Shown here piece by piece: positions 9,267 through 16,171 of a DNA stretch of 43,394 nt; position 1 is the stretch's first letter, and each line of letters starts with the position of its first letter. The DNA comes from Rhodospirillaceae bacterium (GTDB lineage Bacteria; Pseudomonadota; Alphaproteobacteria; Azospirillales; Azospirillaceae). The position numbers and the translations under genes are program-made. The stretch is from contig JAJUIU010000027.1 in NCBI GenBank assembly GCA_029267445.1, positions 1-43,394 of the forward strand, written 5' to 3'. The notes under the pieces are model-generated. The model was not told the DNA's origin. It made no database searches and worked only from the letters and a program-made list of their open reading frames with translations.

Positions 9267-10495
9267 CCATGACGGCGGCGGAAAGCCTGTCGGCCCGGTT
9301 GTCGGTCGCCTTCGCCTGCATCGGGCACGCGACGATGCACATCCTCGCGGCCCTGTATCTGACCGTCGTGCTCGATCTCGAGCGGGCGTGGTCCATGAGC
9401 TATGACGAGCTGATCCGGCTCTGGACACTGGGCTCGTTGCTGATCGGGCTGGGGGCGCCGCTGGCGGGTTGGCTCGGCGACCGCTGGTCCGACGTCCGGA
9501 TGATGGTCGCCATGTTCCTGATCACGGGGGCCGGATCGATCCTGGCGGGACTGTCCCAGACCCCAGGGCAGTTGCTTGCAGCACTGGCCGTGCTGGGCCT
9601 CGGCGCCTCGATCTACCATCCCGTGGGCATGTCCTGGGTCGTGAAGAACGCGACGAACCGGGGCAGGACGATGGGAATCATGGGCATTTTCGGCAGTGTG
9701 GGCATCGCCAGCGCCGCCCTGATCGCCGGTGGACTGTCCCAGGCCTACGACTGGCATATGGCGTTCCTGGTCCCAGGGGTCGCGTCGATCCTTCTGGGCC
9801 TCGTGCTGCTGGTCCTGGTGGCGAGCGGCCGGGTCCGGGACCGCCGGGGCGATGTGCGGCCGCAGGCCAAGGCCGCGCGGGGCGACGCGGTGCGCGCCTT
9901 CCTCGTGCTGTCGGTCACGATGCTCTGCGCCGGGCTGATCTTCAACGCCACCCAGACCGCCCTGCCGAAGTGGTTCGACGAGGGCATGGGCGAGCTGGTC
10001 GGCGGGTCCACCCTGGGAATCGGCGGGCTTGTGACCATCGTTTACCTGCTGGCCTCCAGCGCGCAGTTCGTGGGCGGGTGGCTTTCCGACCGCATGCCGA
10101 TCAAGCGTGTCTATGTCGTCTGCCTGCTGATCCAGGCGCCGGCCCTGGCGCTAGCGGCGACGGCGGGCGGTCCCTTGGTCCTGCTGCTGGCGACGGCCAT
10201 GGTCTTCACCAACGGGCTGCAGATTCCGGCTGAGAACCTGCTGCTGGCCCGCTACACGCCCGAGCGGCATCGGGGACTCGCCTACGGCGCCAAGTTCGTC
10301 CTCAGTTTCGGGGCCGCGCCGCTGGCGGTGCAGCTCGTCGCGCTCGCCTATGGCTGGACGAGCGACTTCAGCCTGCTGTTCGCCACGTTGGCGGGCCTCG
10401 CCCTGACGGCGTGGCTGGCCGCCCTGCTGCTGCCGGCCGAGAGCACCGATCCGCGGGCCGGCACACCCCTGGCCCAAGCGGCGGGGTCGGACTAG
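9263..10495 (+). CDS. MFS transporter, fosmidomycin-resistance-like group
   Basis: A 410-residue integral membrane protein with about 12 hydrophobic helices and a central basic cytoplasmic loop (about residues 190-215). The loop after helix 2 has GWLGDRWSDVRMM, the MFS motif A pattern, repeated in the second half as GGWLSDRMPIKRV. The segment LGLGASIYHPVGMSWV recalls the Fsr branch, in which a Tyr-His-Pro stretch is conserved. The substrate cannot be read from sequence. It is coupled to cutA by a four-base overlap, which makes efflux of a metal complex or small toxic anion a reasonable but unproven idea. Confidence 0.9.
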   Translation: MTMTAAESLSARLSVAFACIGHATMHILAALYLTVVLDLERAWSMSYDELIRLWTLGSLLIGLGAPLAGWLGDRWSDVRMMVAMFLITGAGSILAGLSQTPGQLLAALAVLGLGASIYHPVGMSWVVKNATNRGRTMGIMGIFGSVGIASAALIAGGLSQAYDWHMAFLVPGVASILLGLVLLVLVASGRVRDRRGDVRPQAKAARGDAVRAFLVLSVTMLCAGLIFNATQTALPKWFDEGMGELVGGSTLGIGGLVTIVYLLASSAQFVGGWLSDRMPIKRVYVVCLLIQAPALALAATAGGPLVLLLATAMVFTNGLQIPAENLLLARYTPERHRGLAYGAKFVLSFGAAPLAVQLVALAYGWTSDFSLLFATLAGLALTAWLAALLLPAESTDPRAGTPLAQAAGSD

Positions 10496-10618
10496 GCCAT
10501 ACGCGTGCGATTTCAATGGGAACCCTGCCGCCTGTCACGCCGTTGCCACACCAAGCCGGCGGCCGCTCGGTCGACATGACCTCGCGATCAGGGCCGGTGC
10601 TCGAAGAACGGGTGAGCC

Positions 10619-11032
10619 ATGCGGCTCCTGATAGTCGAGGACGAGGCGATCACGGCACTGCATCTTGAAGCGGTGCTGACCGGATTGGGGCATGAGGTCT
10701 GCGCCGTGGAGGCGACGGGCGAGGGGGCGATCGCATCCGCCGGGGCACATCGCCCCGACCTGGTGCTGATGGATGTCCGGCTTGCCGGGAAGCTCGACGG
10801 GATCACCGCCGCCGAACAGATCCGGCGCCGCTTCGGAATCCCGTCGCTGCTGGTCACAGCCTTCACCGATCCGAACACGCAGGAACGCGCCCGCGACGCA
10901 GAGGCTCTGGGCACGATCCCGAAGCCCTACACCAGCCGCCAGATCGAGCAGACGATCAGCATGGTGGAGGAGAGCCTCTGCGCCATGGGCGGGGGGACCG
11001 TCGATCCGGATCCTCCCCGCGACCATGCCTGA
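10619..11032 (+). CDS. Single-domain response regulator (receiver only)
   Basis: A 137-residue receiver domain with no output domain. The acidic pocket is Glu7/Asp8, the phospho-acceptor is Asp52 in LMDVRL, and the switch residues are Thr80 and Lys102 (PKPY), all present. The Asp-Val-Arg-Leu form and the long alpha-4 segment resemble receivers paired with HWE or PAS histidine kinases in alphaproteobacteria. No kinase gene is adjacent, so this is an orphan. It probably acts by protein-protein contact or in a phosphorelay. Confidence 0.9.
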   Translation: MRLLIVEDEAITALHLEAVLTGLGHEVCAVEATGEGAIASAGAHRPDLVLMDVRLAGKLDGITAAEQIRRRFGIPSLLVTAFTDPNTQERARDAEALGTIPKPYTSRQIEQTISMVEESLCAMGGGTVDPDPPRDHA

Positions 11033-11075
11033 TCGCAGCGCCTGACTGTGGCGCCCCTGTGCGGCGGCAGGCGGC

Positions 11076-12392
11076 CTACTCGGCCGCCGCCGCGAGCCCC
11101 GTCGCGCCGCGCAGAGCGCGGTCGAGGTCCGCGATGATGTCGTCGACATCCTCCAGTCCGACGGAGATGCGGACGACATCCGGCCCGGCACCCGCGGCGG
11201 CCAGCCCCTCCGGCGAGAGCTGCCGGTGGGTGGTGGAGGCCGGATGGATGATGAGGGAGCGGGTGTCGCCGATGTTGGCCAGATGGCTGAACAGCTCCAC
11301 GCCTTCCACTACCTTCACCCCAGCCTCGTAGCCGCCCTTGACCCCGAAGGTGAAGACGGCGCCAGACCCCTTCGGCAGGTACCGGCGCGCCAGCGCGTGG
11401 TAGGGGCTGTCCTCAAGGCCGGCATAGTTGACCCAGGCGACCGCCGGATGGGTCTTGAGGAACCTGGCGACCTTGAGCGCGCTGGCGCAGTGCCGCTCCA
11501 TCCGCAGGGACAGCGTCTCGATCCCGTTCAGGGTCAGGAAGGCGTTCAGCGGCGCCTGGGACGGCCCCAGGTCGCGCAGGCCGATGGCATGGCCGTGGAT
11601 GGTGAAGGCGAGGTGGCCGAAGGTCTCGAAGAAGCGCAGACCGTGATAGCCCGGCTCCGGTTCCGTCAGGGCAGGGTACTTGCCGCCCTTGGCCCAGTCG
11701 AACTTCCCGCTGTCGATGACCACGCCGCCGACGGAATTGCCCTGGCCCGACAGGAACTTGGTCGTGGAGTGCACGACCAGCGTGGCGCCATGCTCGATCG
11801 GGCGGCAGAGGTACGGGGTCGCCATGGTGTTGTCGACGATCAGCGGCACGCCCGCCTCGTCGGCGATCTTCGCGATGGCGGCGATGTCCAGCACGACGCC
11901 GCCGGGATTGGCGAGGCTCTCGATGAAGATGGCCTTGGTGCGCGGCGTCAGGGCGCGGCGGAAGTTCTCCGGTTCGTCGCTGTCGACGAAGATCGCCTTC
12001 CAGCCGAAGGCGCGGGGAAAGCTGTTGGCGAACTGGTTGAGGGAGCCGCCATAGAGCTTGCGCGCAGCCAGGAACTCGTCGCCCGGCTGCATCAGGGGGA
12101 ACAGGGCCAGCATCTGCGCGGCGTGGCCGGAGCTGGTGCAGGTAGCGCCGACACCACCCTCCAGGTTCGCCAGCCGCTCCTCAAGAACCGCCACCGTTGG
12201 GTTGGTCAGGCGGGAGTAGATGAAGCCGACCTTCTGGAGATTGAACAGGGCGGCCGCCTCGTCCACGTCGTCGAAGACGAAGGACGTGGTCTGGTAGATC
12301 GGCGTCGCGCGGGCGCCGGTGGCGGGATCGGGGGCCGCACCGGCATGGATGGCGCGGGTGTCGAACCCGAAGGTGCGGTTGCTGTCGCTCAT
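11076..12392 (-). CDS. metY: O-acetylhomoserine sulfhydrylase (aminocarboxypropyltransferase)
   Basis: A PLP enzyme that makes homocysteine from O-acetylhomoserine and sulfide in methionine synthesis. The 438 residues match the MetY subgroup, longer than MetB/MetZ. The PLP lysine is Lys212 in HSTTKFLSGQGN. Other signatures are TPIYQTTSFVF (30-40), the phosphate-binding CTSSGHAAQ and SLIIHPASTTHRQL near the C-terminus. It lies 30 bases after the CoA-binding protein gene on the same strand, so they share a transcript. No riboswitch-like structure is evident in the 30-base gap. Confidence 0.94.
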   Translation of the reverse strand: MSDSNRTFGFDTRAIHAGAAPDPATGARATPIYQTTSFVFDDVDEAAALFNLQKVGFIYSRLTNPTVAVLEERLANLEGGVGATCTSSGHAAQMLALFPLMQPGDEFLAARKLYGGSLNQFANSFPRAFGWKAIFVDSDEPENFRRALTPRTKAIFIESLANPGGVVLDIAAIAKIADEAGVPLIVDNTMATPYLCRPIEHGATLVVHSTTKFLSGQGNSVGGVVIDSGKFDWAKGGKYPALTEPEPGYHGLRFFETFGHLAFTIHGHAIGLRDLGPSQAPLNAFLTLNGIETLSLRMERHCASALKVARFLKTHPAVAWVNYAGLEDSPYHALARRYLPKGSGAVFTFGVKGGYEAGVKVVEGVELFSHLANIGDTRSLIIHPASTTHRQLSPEGLAAAGAGPDVVRISVGLEDVDDIIADLDRALRGATGLAAAAE

Positions 12393-12422
12393 GGCGTCCT
12401 CTCCTGGCTGGTGCCCGGGTTG

Positions 12423-12923
12423 TCAGATCAGTTTCTTGACGGCCTTAACCGGCCGCTTCTTGGCGGTGATCACATTGGAATTGATGCCCTGGCGGCCGAT
12501 CTCGCCGAACAGGCGGGCGTATTCAATCTTGGGGCAGCGGTTCATGATCACGGTGGCGCCATGCGCCTCCGCTGTCGCGGCGGCCGCGTCGTTGCGCACG
12601 CCCAGCTGCATCCAGACGACCGGGACGCCCAGGGCCGCCGCCTCCTCCGCGATCGGGCCCGCCGCCTCCGCGTTGCGGAAGATGTCGACCATGTCCGGCC
12701 GCTCCGGGATGTCCTTCAGGCTGGCGTAGGCCAGCTGCCCGAAGAGCGTCTGGCCGGCCAGTCCCGGGTTGACCGGGATGACCCGATAGCCCTTGTCCGT
12801 CAGATATTTGGCGACGAAGTAGCTGGGCCTGACGGGATTGTTGCTGGCACCCACGAGGGCGATCGTGCGGACGCGTCCGAGCACGTCCTTGATCAGGCTG
12901 TCGGGGTAGGAATCGTGGTTCAT
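12423..12923 (-). CDS. CoA-binding (YccU-like) protein
   Basis: A 166-residue protein with a Rossmann-type CoA-binding domain: RTIALVGASNNPVRPSYFVAKYL (about residues 18-40) with the nucleotide loop GASNNP, then GYRVIPVNPG, DIFRNAEAAGPIAEEA and VVWMQLGVRNDAAAATAEAHG. This is the small stand-alone family like E. coli YccU. The ATG at 12923 begins the conserved N-terminus; an in-frame start 36 codons earlier is unsupported. It is the first gene of a pair with metY. The reaction, if any, is unknown. The link to sulfur amino-acid synthesis is inferred from the operon. Confidence 0.9.
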   Translation of the reverse strand: MNHDSYPDSLIKDVLGRVRTIALVGASNNPVRPSYFVAKYLTDKGYRVIPVNPGLAGQTLFGQLAYASLKDIPERPDMVDIFRNAEAAGPIAEEAAALGVPVVWMQLGVRNDAAAATAEAHGATVIMNRCPKIEYARLFGEIGRQGINSNVITAKKRPVKAVKKLI

Positions 12924-13112
12924 GGCGCGCTTCGGGCTGGTCCGGGGCGGCACACTAGCAAGGCGGTGCGGCCATACCAAGGCGGGCGTTCGGAATAACG
13001 ATTGTGAAGGGTGAATATCCGATATACCCAAGGAATTCTTGTAAAAAGGATGTCTGGCGATGGCGGGCCGGGAGGGGTATACGCCCCCCGGAACTTGCCG
13101 GGAGGAACGGGA

Positions 13113-13538
13113 ATGACGGCCTCGAAGCTAACGGTCGAAGGGTTCGCGGATCTGCTTGCGACCCATATGCCGCAGGTCGGCAAGGCCGGCATCCGGGTGG
13201 CGGCCATGGGCGAGGGGACGTGCACAATGCGGGTGGAGCCCAGCGGCGACATGATCCGCGCCGGCGGTACGTTGTCCGGCCCCAGCATGTTCGCGCTGGC
13301 CGACCTCGCCCTCTATGGCGCCGTGCTGAGCCGCATCGGCGCAGTGCCGCTGGCTGTCACCAGCCAGATGTCGATCAACTTCCTGCGCAAGCCGCCGGTG
13401 AAGCCGATGGTGGCGGAGGCGCGGCTGCTGCGCCTTGGCAAACGGTCCGCCTATGGGGAGATCCTGATCTTCTCGGAAGGGGAGGCGGACCCGGTGGCCC
13501 ACGCCACCGGATCCTATGCCATCCCGGCTCAGGGATGA
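13113..13538 (+). CDS. PaaI-type hotdog-fold thioesterase
   Basis: A 141-residue protein with the single hotdog domain of PaaI/YdiI acyl-CoA thioesterases. The N-terminal helix leads to EPSGDMIRAGGTLSGPSMFALADLALYGA (about 43-71), where a Gly-rich turn precedes the central hotdog helix. VTSQMSINFLRKP is the conserved strand after it, and HATGSYAIP is the last strand. GGAGG at 13101-13105 selects the ATG at 13113 over earlier in-frame starts. It is divergent from the CoA-binding gene; the shared region holds an A/T-rich patch (about 12993-13050) likely to contain promoters. Confidence 0.87.
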   Translation: MTASKLTVEGFADLLATHMPQVGKAGIRVAAMGEGTCTMRVEPSGDMIRAGGTLSGPSMFALADLALYGAVLSRIGAVPLAVTSQMSINFLRKPPVKPMVAEARLLRLGKRSAYGEILIFSEGEADPVAHATGSYAIPAQG

Positions 13539-13548
13539 GCGGACGGGT

Positions 13549-13779
13549 TCAGTCGCCGTCCTTGTCCTCGTTCCGCTCCTTGTACTTGTCATAGGCATAG
13601 CCGGCCCCAGCACCCGCGGCACCGCCCAGCACCGTGCCCGTCAGGCCGCCGCCAGCGACCGTTCCGGCCGCCGCACCGCCGAGGGCGCCGGTAGCGACAC
13701 GCTCCTCCGTCGTACTGCCGCAGGCGGACAGGCCGAGGGCGATGATGGCGGCGGCGCCAAGCTTCGTGATGCGGGTCAT
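13549..13779 (-). CDS. Small glycine-zipper lipoprotein
   Basis: A 76-residue precursor with a signal peptide and lipobox GLSAC, Cys20 being the lipidation site. The rest is a Gly/Ala-rich glycine-zipper (about residues 29-62: GALGGAAAGTVAGG then VLGGAAGAGAGYAYD) with a charged tail KYKERNEDKDGD. It is of the 17-kDa surface antigen/SlyB type but cut down to the zipper. GGAGGA stands ideally before the ATG at 13779. It is probably an envelope lipoprotein, and it converges with the thioesterase gene. Confidence 0.78.
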   Translation of the reverse strand: MTRITKLGAAAIIALGLSACGSTTEERVATGALGGAAAGTVAGGGLTGTVLGGAAGAGAGYAYDKYKERNEDKDGD

Positions 13780-13964
13780 GGTTGTCCTCCGGTTCTGTTG
13801 AAACCGTCGGGGCAACGCGACCATGCGCGGGGTTGTTCCCACCCGATAATCCCCTTGCGCCGTGACATTCTCCGGCGGGGCGCTTGACAAGGCCCGCCGG
13901 TGGTCTCGCCGATCCTGTTCGGGAAAGGTGCGGGAAACCCAAGTTTTCCGCCGTCGTCACGCGT

Positions 13965-13978
13965 GGTATCATGATACC
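13965..13978. promoter_or_regulatory. 14-bp perfect palindrome upstream of rplM
   Basis: GGTATCATGATACC is a perfect dyad, 37 bases before the rplM -35 element. It lies in the 328-base gene-free gap between the glycine-zipper lipoprotein and rplM, which otherwise holds only the rplM promoter and leader. The shape suits a dimeric repressor or activator. Confidence 0.35.
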
Positions 13979-14015
13979 GCTCGCATAACGCGCGGCTTTC
14001 CAGGCGTTTTAGCGC

Positions 14016-14044
14016 TTGACCGGCGCGCGCCGCTCCCTTAGAAC
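14016..14044 (+). promoter_or_regulatory. Sigma-70-type promoter of rplM-rpsI
   Basis: TTGACC (14016-14021), a 17-base spacer and TAGAAC (14039-14044). The predicted start of transcription, near 14051, leaves a leader of about 57 bases. Confidence 0.66.
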
Positions 14045-14059
14045 CGCGCCACTTCGGTA

Positions 14060-14095
14060 CCGGGCACCCGCACGGTGCCTGGACCACCGTTTTTC
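14060..14095 (+). other. Hairpin leader of the rplM-rpsI mRNA
   Basis: CCGGGCACC (14060-14068) pairs with GGTGCCTGG (14074-14082) in a 9-bp stem with one G-U pair and the loop CGCAC. The run CGTTTTT follows at 14089-14095. It lies wholly inside the 5' untranslated region, ahead of the ribosome-binding region. In E. coli L13 represses its own mRNA through the rplM leader; this structure may play that part, or act as a weak attenuator. Confidence 0.45.
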
Positions 14096-14107
14096 GCCGA
14101 GTGTCCG

Positions 14108-14572
14108 ATGAAGACCTTCAACCTCAAGCCCTCCGACATCGAGAAGAAGTGGATTCTGATCGATGCGGAAGGCGTCGTGCTCGGCCGTCTGGCCAGCCAG
14201 ATCGCCCTGCGCCTGCGGGGCAAGCACATGCCGACCTTCACCCCGCACATGGATTGCGGTGACAACGTCATCGTGATCAACGCCGAGAAGGTGAAGCTGA
14301 CCGGCAACAAGCGCCAGGACGATGTCTTCTACTGGCACACCGGTTACCCGGGCGGGATCAAGCAGCGCTCCAAGGGCCAGATCCTGGACGGCCGCTATCC
14401 CGAGCGCGTCATCTACAAGGCTGTGGAGCGCATGCTGCCGCGCGGTCCGCTGGGCCGCCGCCAGATGAGCAACCTGCGCGTCTACGCCGGTGCCGCCCAT
14501 CCGCACGAGGCCCAGCAGCCGACCGTGCTGGATGTCGCCGGCATGAACCCGAAGAACAAGCGGAGCGCGTAA
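14108..14572 (+). CDS. rplM: 50S ribosomal protein L13
   Basis: A 154-residue large-subunit protein of full family length. Diagnostic segments are [10 protein letters not shown] at the start, [21 protein letters not shown] (about 15-35), [23 protein letters not shown] and [21 protein letters not shown] near the C-terminus. The ATG at 14108 matches the conserved N-terminus; an upstream in-frame start would lie inside the leader hairpin. The rpsI start follows after 4 bases. Confidence 0.98.
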   Translation: MKTFNLKPSDIEKKWILIDAEGVVLGRLASQIALRLRGKHMPTFTPHMDCGDNVIVINAEKVKLTGNKRQDDVFYWHTGYPGGIKQRSKGQILDGRYPERVIYKAVERMLPRGPLGRRQMSNLRVYAGAAHPHEAQQPTVLDVAGMNPKNKRSA

Positions 14573-14576
14573 GTCC

Positions 14577-15056
14577 ATGGCCCAGACCATCACCAGCCTC
14601 GCCGATCTGAAGCAGACCGGCGTCGCCCCGGCCGCCGCGGCCGAGACGGCAGAGCCGAAGCTGGACAAGCACGGCCGCGCCTACGCCACCGGCAAGCGCA
14701 AGGACGCGGTCGCCCGCGTCTGGATCAAGCCGGGCAAGGGTGTCATCAGCGTCAACGGCCGGGACATCGGCGTCTACTTCGCCCGCCCCGTGCTGCGCAT
14801 GATGATCAACCAGCCGTTCCAGGTCGCCGGCCGGACGCAGCAGTTCGACGTCATGTGCACGGTCGCCGGCGGCGGCCTGTCCGGTCAGGCCGGCGCGCTG
14901 CGCCACGGCATCTCCAAGGCCCTGACCTACTTCGAGCCGGGCCTGCGCCCCGCCCTGAAGGCGGCCGGCCTGCTGACCCGCGACCCGCGCGTGGTCGAGC
15001 GCAAGAAGTACGGCAAGGCGAAGGCCCGCCGCAGCTTCCAGTTCAGCAAGCGCTGA
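14577..15056 (+). CDS. rpsI: 30S ribosomal protein S9
   Basis: A 159-residue small-subunit protein. The N-terminal 30 residues (an Ala/Glu-rich extension) are typical of alphaproteobacteria. The core begins at [18 protein letters not shown] and ends in the invariant basic tail RRSFQFSKR, which reaches the P-site tRNA. It forms an operon with rplM, and a hairpin terminator follows. Confidence 0.98.
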   Translation: MAQTITSLADLKQTGVAPAAAAETAEPKLDKHGRAYATGKRKDAVARVWIKPGKGVISVNGRDIGVYFARPVLRMMINQPFQVAGRTQQFDVMCTVAGGGLSGQAGALRHGISKALTYFEPGLRPALKAAGLLTRDPRVVERKKYGKAKARRSFQFSKR

Positions 15057-15086
15057 TCGGGACCGGTTCAGTCCCCATCGTGTCGA

Positions 15087-15112
15087 GGGCCGCCCCGCAA
15101 CGGGCGGCCCTT
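15087..15112 (+). terminator. Terminator of the rplM-rpsI operon
   Basis: GGGCCGCCC (15087-15095) and GGGCGGCCC (15102-15110) form a 9-bp stem with a CGCAAC loop, 30 bases after the rpsI stop. The T-tract is short (TTCGTC), so it may be partial. Confidence 0.62.
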
Positions 15113-15188
15113 CGTCATTACGGCCGGGTCTTGACAGGACCGAGACGGCTTGGAGCATCCTGGCCCCATCCCGACGTGGAGGGGCGTC

Positions 15189-15605
15189 ATGCCGAAGACC
15201 TGGAAGCAGAAGTTCGCCGGCGCCAAGGCGCCCCATGTCGCCGTCCTGGAGAAGCCGTTCGGAGGCGTTCCGGCGGGCGGCACACTGTTTGTCGCCTCGC
15301 CGGAGCTGGTGGCCCGCTACATGGCCGAGGTCCCTGCGGGGGAGACGCGCACGGTGCCCGCCATGCGCAAGGAGTTCGCCGCCAGACACGGGGCGATGGC
15401 GACGTGTCCCACGTCCACGTCCTTCTTCGTGCGGATCGCGGCGGAGGCGGCCCTGGAGGACATGGCGGCCGGACGGTCCGCGTCCGAGGTCACGCCGTTC
15501 TGGCGCCTGATCGCTCCCGACAGCCAGATGGCGGGCAAGCTGAGCTGCGGTGGCGATTTCATCGCAACCATGCGTGCGATGGAACGGTCGGCCGCTGTCG
15601 CCTGA
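15189..15605 (+). CDS. MGMT/ATL-like protein without the active-site cysteine (tentative)
   Basis: A 138-residue protein, about the size of an alkyltransferase-like domain. Residues 48-69 (EVPAGETRTVPAMRKEF...) resemble the start of the O6-alkylguanine-DNA alkyltransferase DNA-binding domain. VTPFWRLIAP at 101-110 aligns with the active-site motif P-C-H-R-V-I, with Phe104 in the Cys position; ATL proteins carry Trp there. Conserved-looking cysteines lie elsewhere (Cys73 in ATCPTSTSFF, Cys120 in KLSCG). If right, it would bind damaged bases without repairing them and hand them to excision repair. The similarity is by eye and distant; a small unknown family is the alternative. GGAGGGG precedes the ATG at 15189. 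Confidence 0.55.
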   Translation: MPKTWKQKFAGAKAPHVAVLEKPFGGVPAGGTLFVASPELVARYMAEVPAGETRTVPAMRKEFAARHGAMATCPTSTSFFVRIAAEAALEDMAAGRSASEVTPFWRLIAPDSQMAGKLSCGGDFIATMRAMERSAAVA

Positions 15606-15668
15606 CGGCTTTCCTCCGGAACAATCCGCGCCTATGGTCCCGTCCGGTCGTTTGGCGGGAGCCGGTCC

Positions 15669-16130
15669 ATGGCGTTGACGGACGAGGTGGTGGTGCGGAT
15701 GGCACGGCGCGGGGACGTGCCGGCCCAGGTGGCGTTGCTGGTGGACGACGTCATGGGCCGCGAGCGTGACGATCCGGCCGATCTGGCGCCCTACTACGCC
15801 GCCTGGGACGAGATGGCGCTGGACCCCAACTGCGAATGCCTCGTCCTGGAGCTGGACGGCCGGCTGGTCGGCACCGCGACCCTGGTGTACAGCCGGCACC
15901 TGTCCCGCAAGGGCATGCGCCGCTGCACCATCGAAGAGGTGCGGGTGGCCGGCGATCTGCGGGGACGCGGCCTGGGTGGTGTGCTGATCGAAAGCTGTGT
16001 CGACATGGCGCGGGCGCGCGGCTGCGGTGTGGTGCAGCTGACCAGCCATGAGAGCCGCACCGATGCGCACAGGTTCTACCGGCGCCTTGGATTCAGCGCT
16101 TCGCACCTGGGCATGAAACTCTATCTCTGA
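15669..16130 (+). CDS. GNAT-family N-acetyltransferase
   Basis: A 153-residue single GNAT domain. The acetyl-CoA pyrophosphate loop is RGRGLGG (residues 98-104), preceded by the strand CTIEEVRVAGDL and followed by the helix VLIESCVDMARARG. The C-terminal strand pair reads GVVQLTSHESRTDAHRFYRRLGF, the usual motif B region. The substrate cannot be told; it could be a small amine or a ribosomal protein. It ends 41 bases before argC on the same strand. Confidence 0.89.
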   Translation: MALTDEVVVRMARRGDVPAQVALLVDDVMGRERDDPADLAPYYAAWDEMALDPNCECLVLELDGRLVGTATLVYSRHLSRKGMRRCTIEEVRVAGDLRGRGLGGVLIESCVDMARARGCGVVQLTSHESRTDAHRFYRRLGFSASHLGMKLYL

Positions 16131-16171
16131 CATCTGTTTCGAACACGACTCCTTCCCCGCAGGGATATGCC

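Noticed and set aside
11226-12998. 590-codon plus-strand frame opposite metY and the CoA-binding gene
   Set aside because: It is antisense to two clear genes and has no recognisable domain.
12393-13112. SAM riboswitch for metY
   Set aside because: The metY gap is 30 bases, and no SAM-II-like structure could be recognised upstream of the first gene of the pair.
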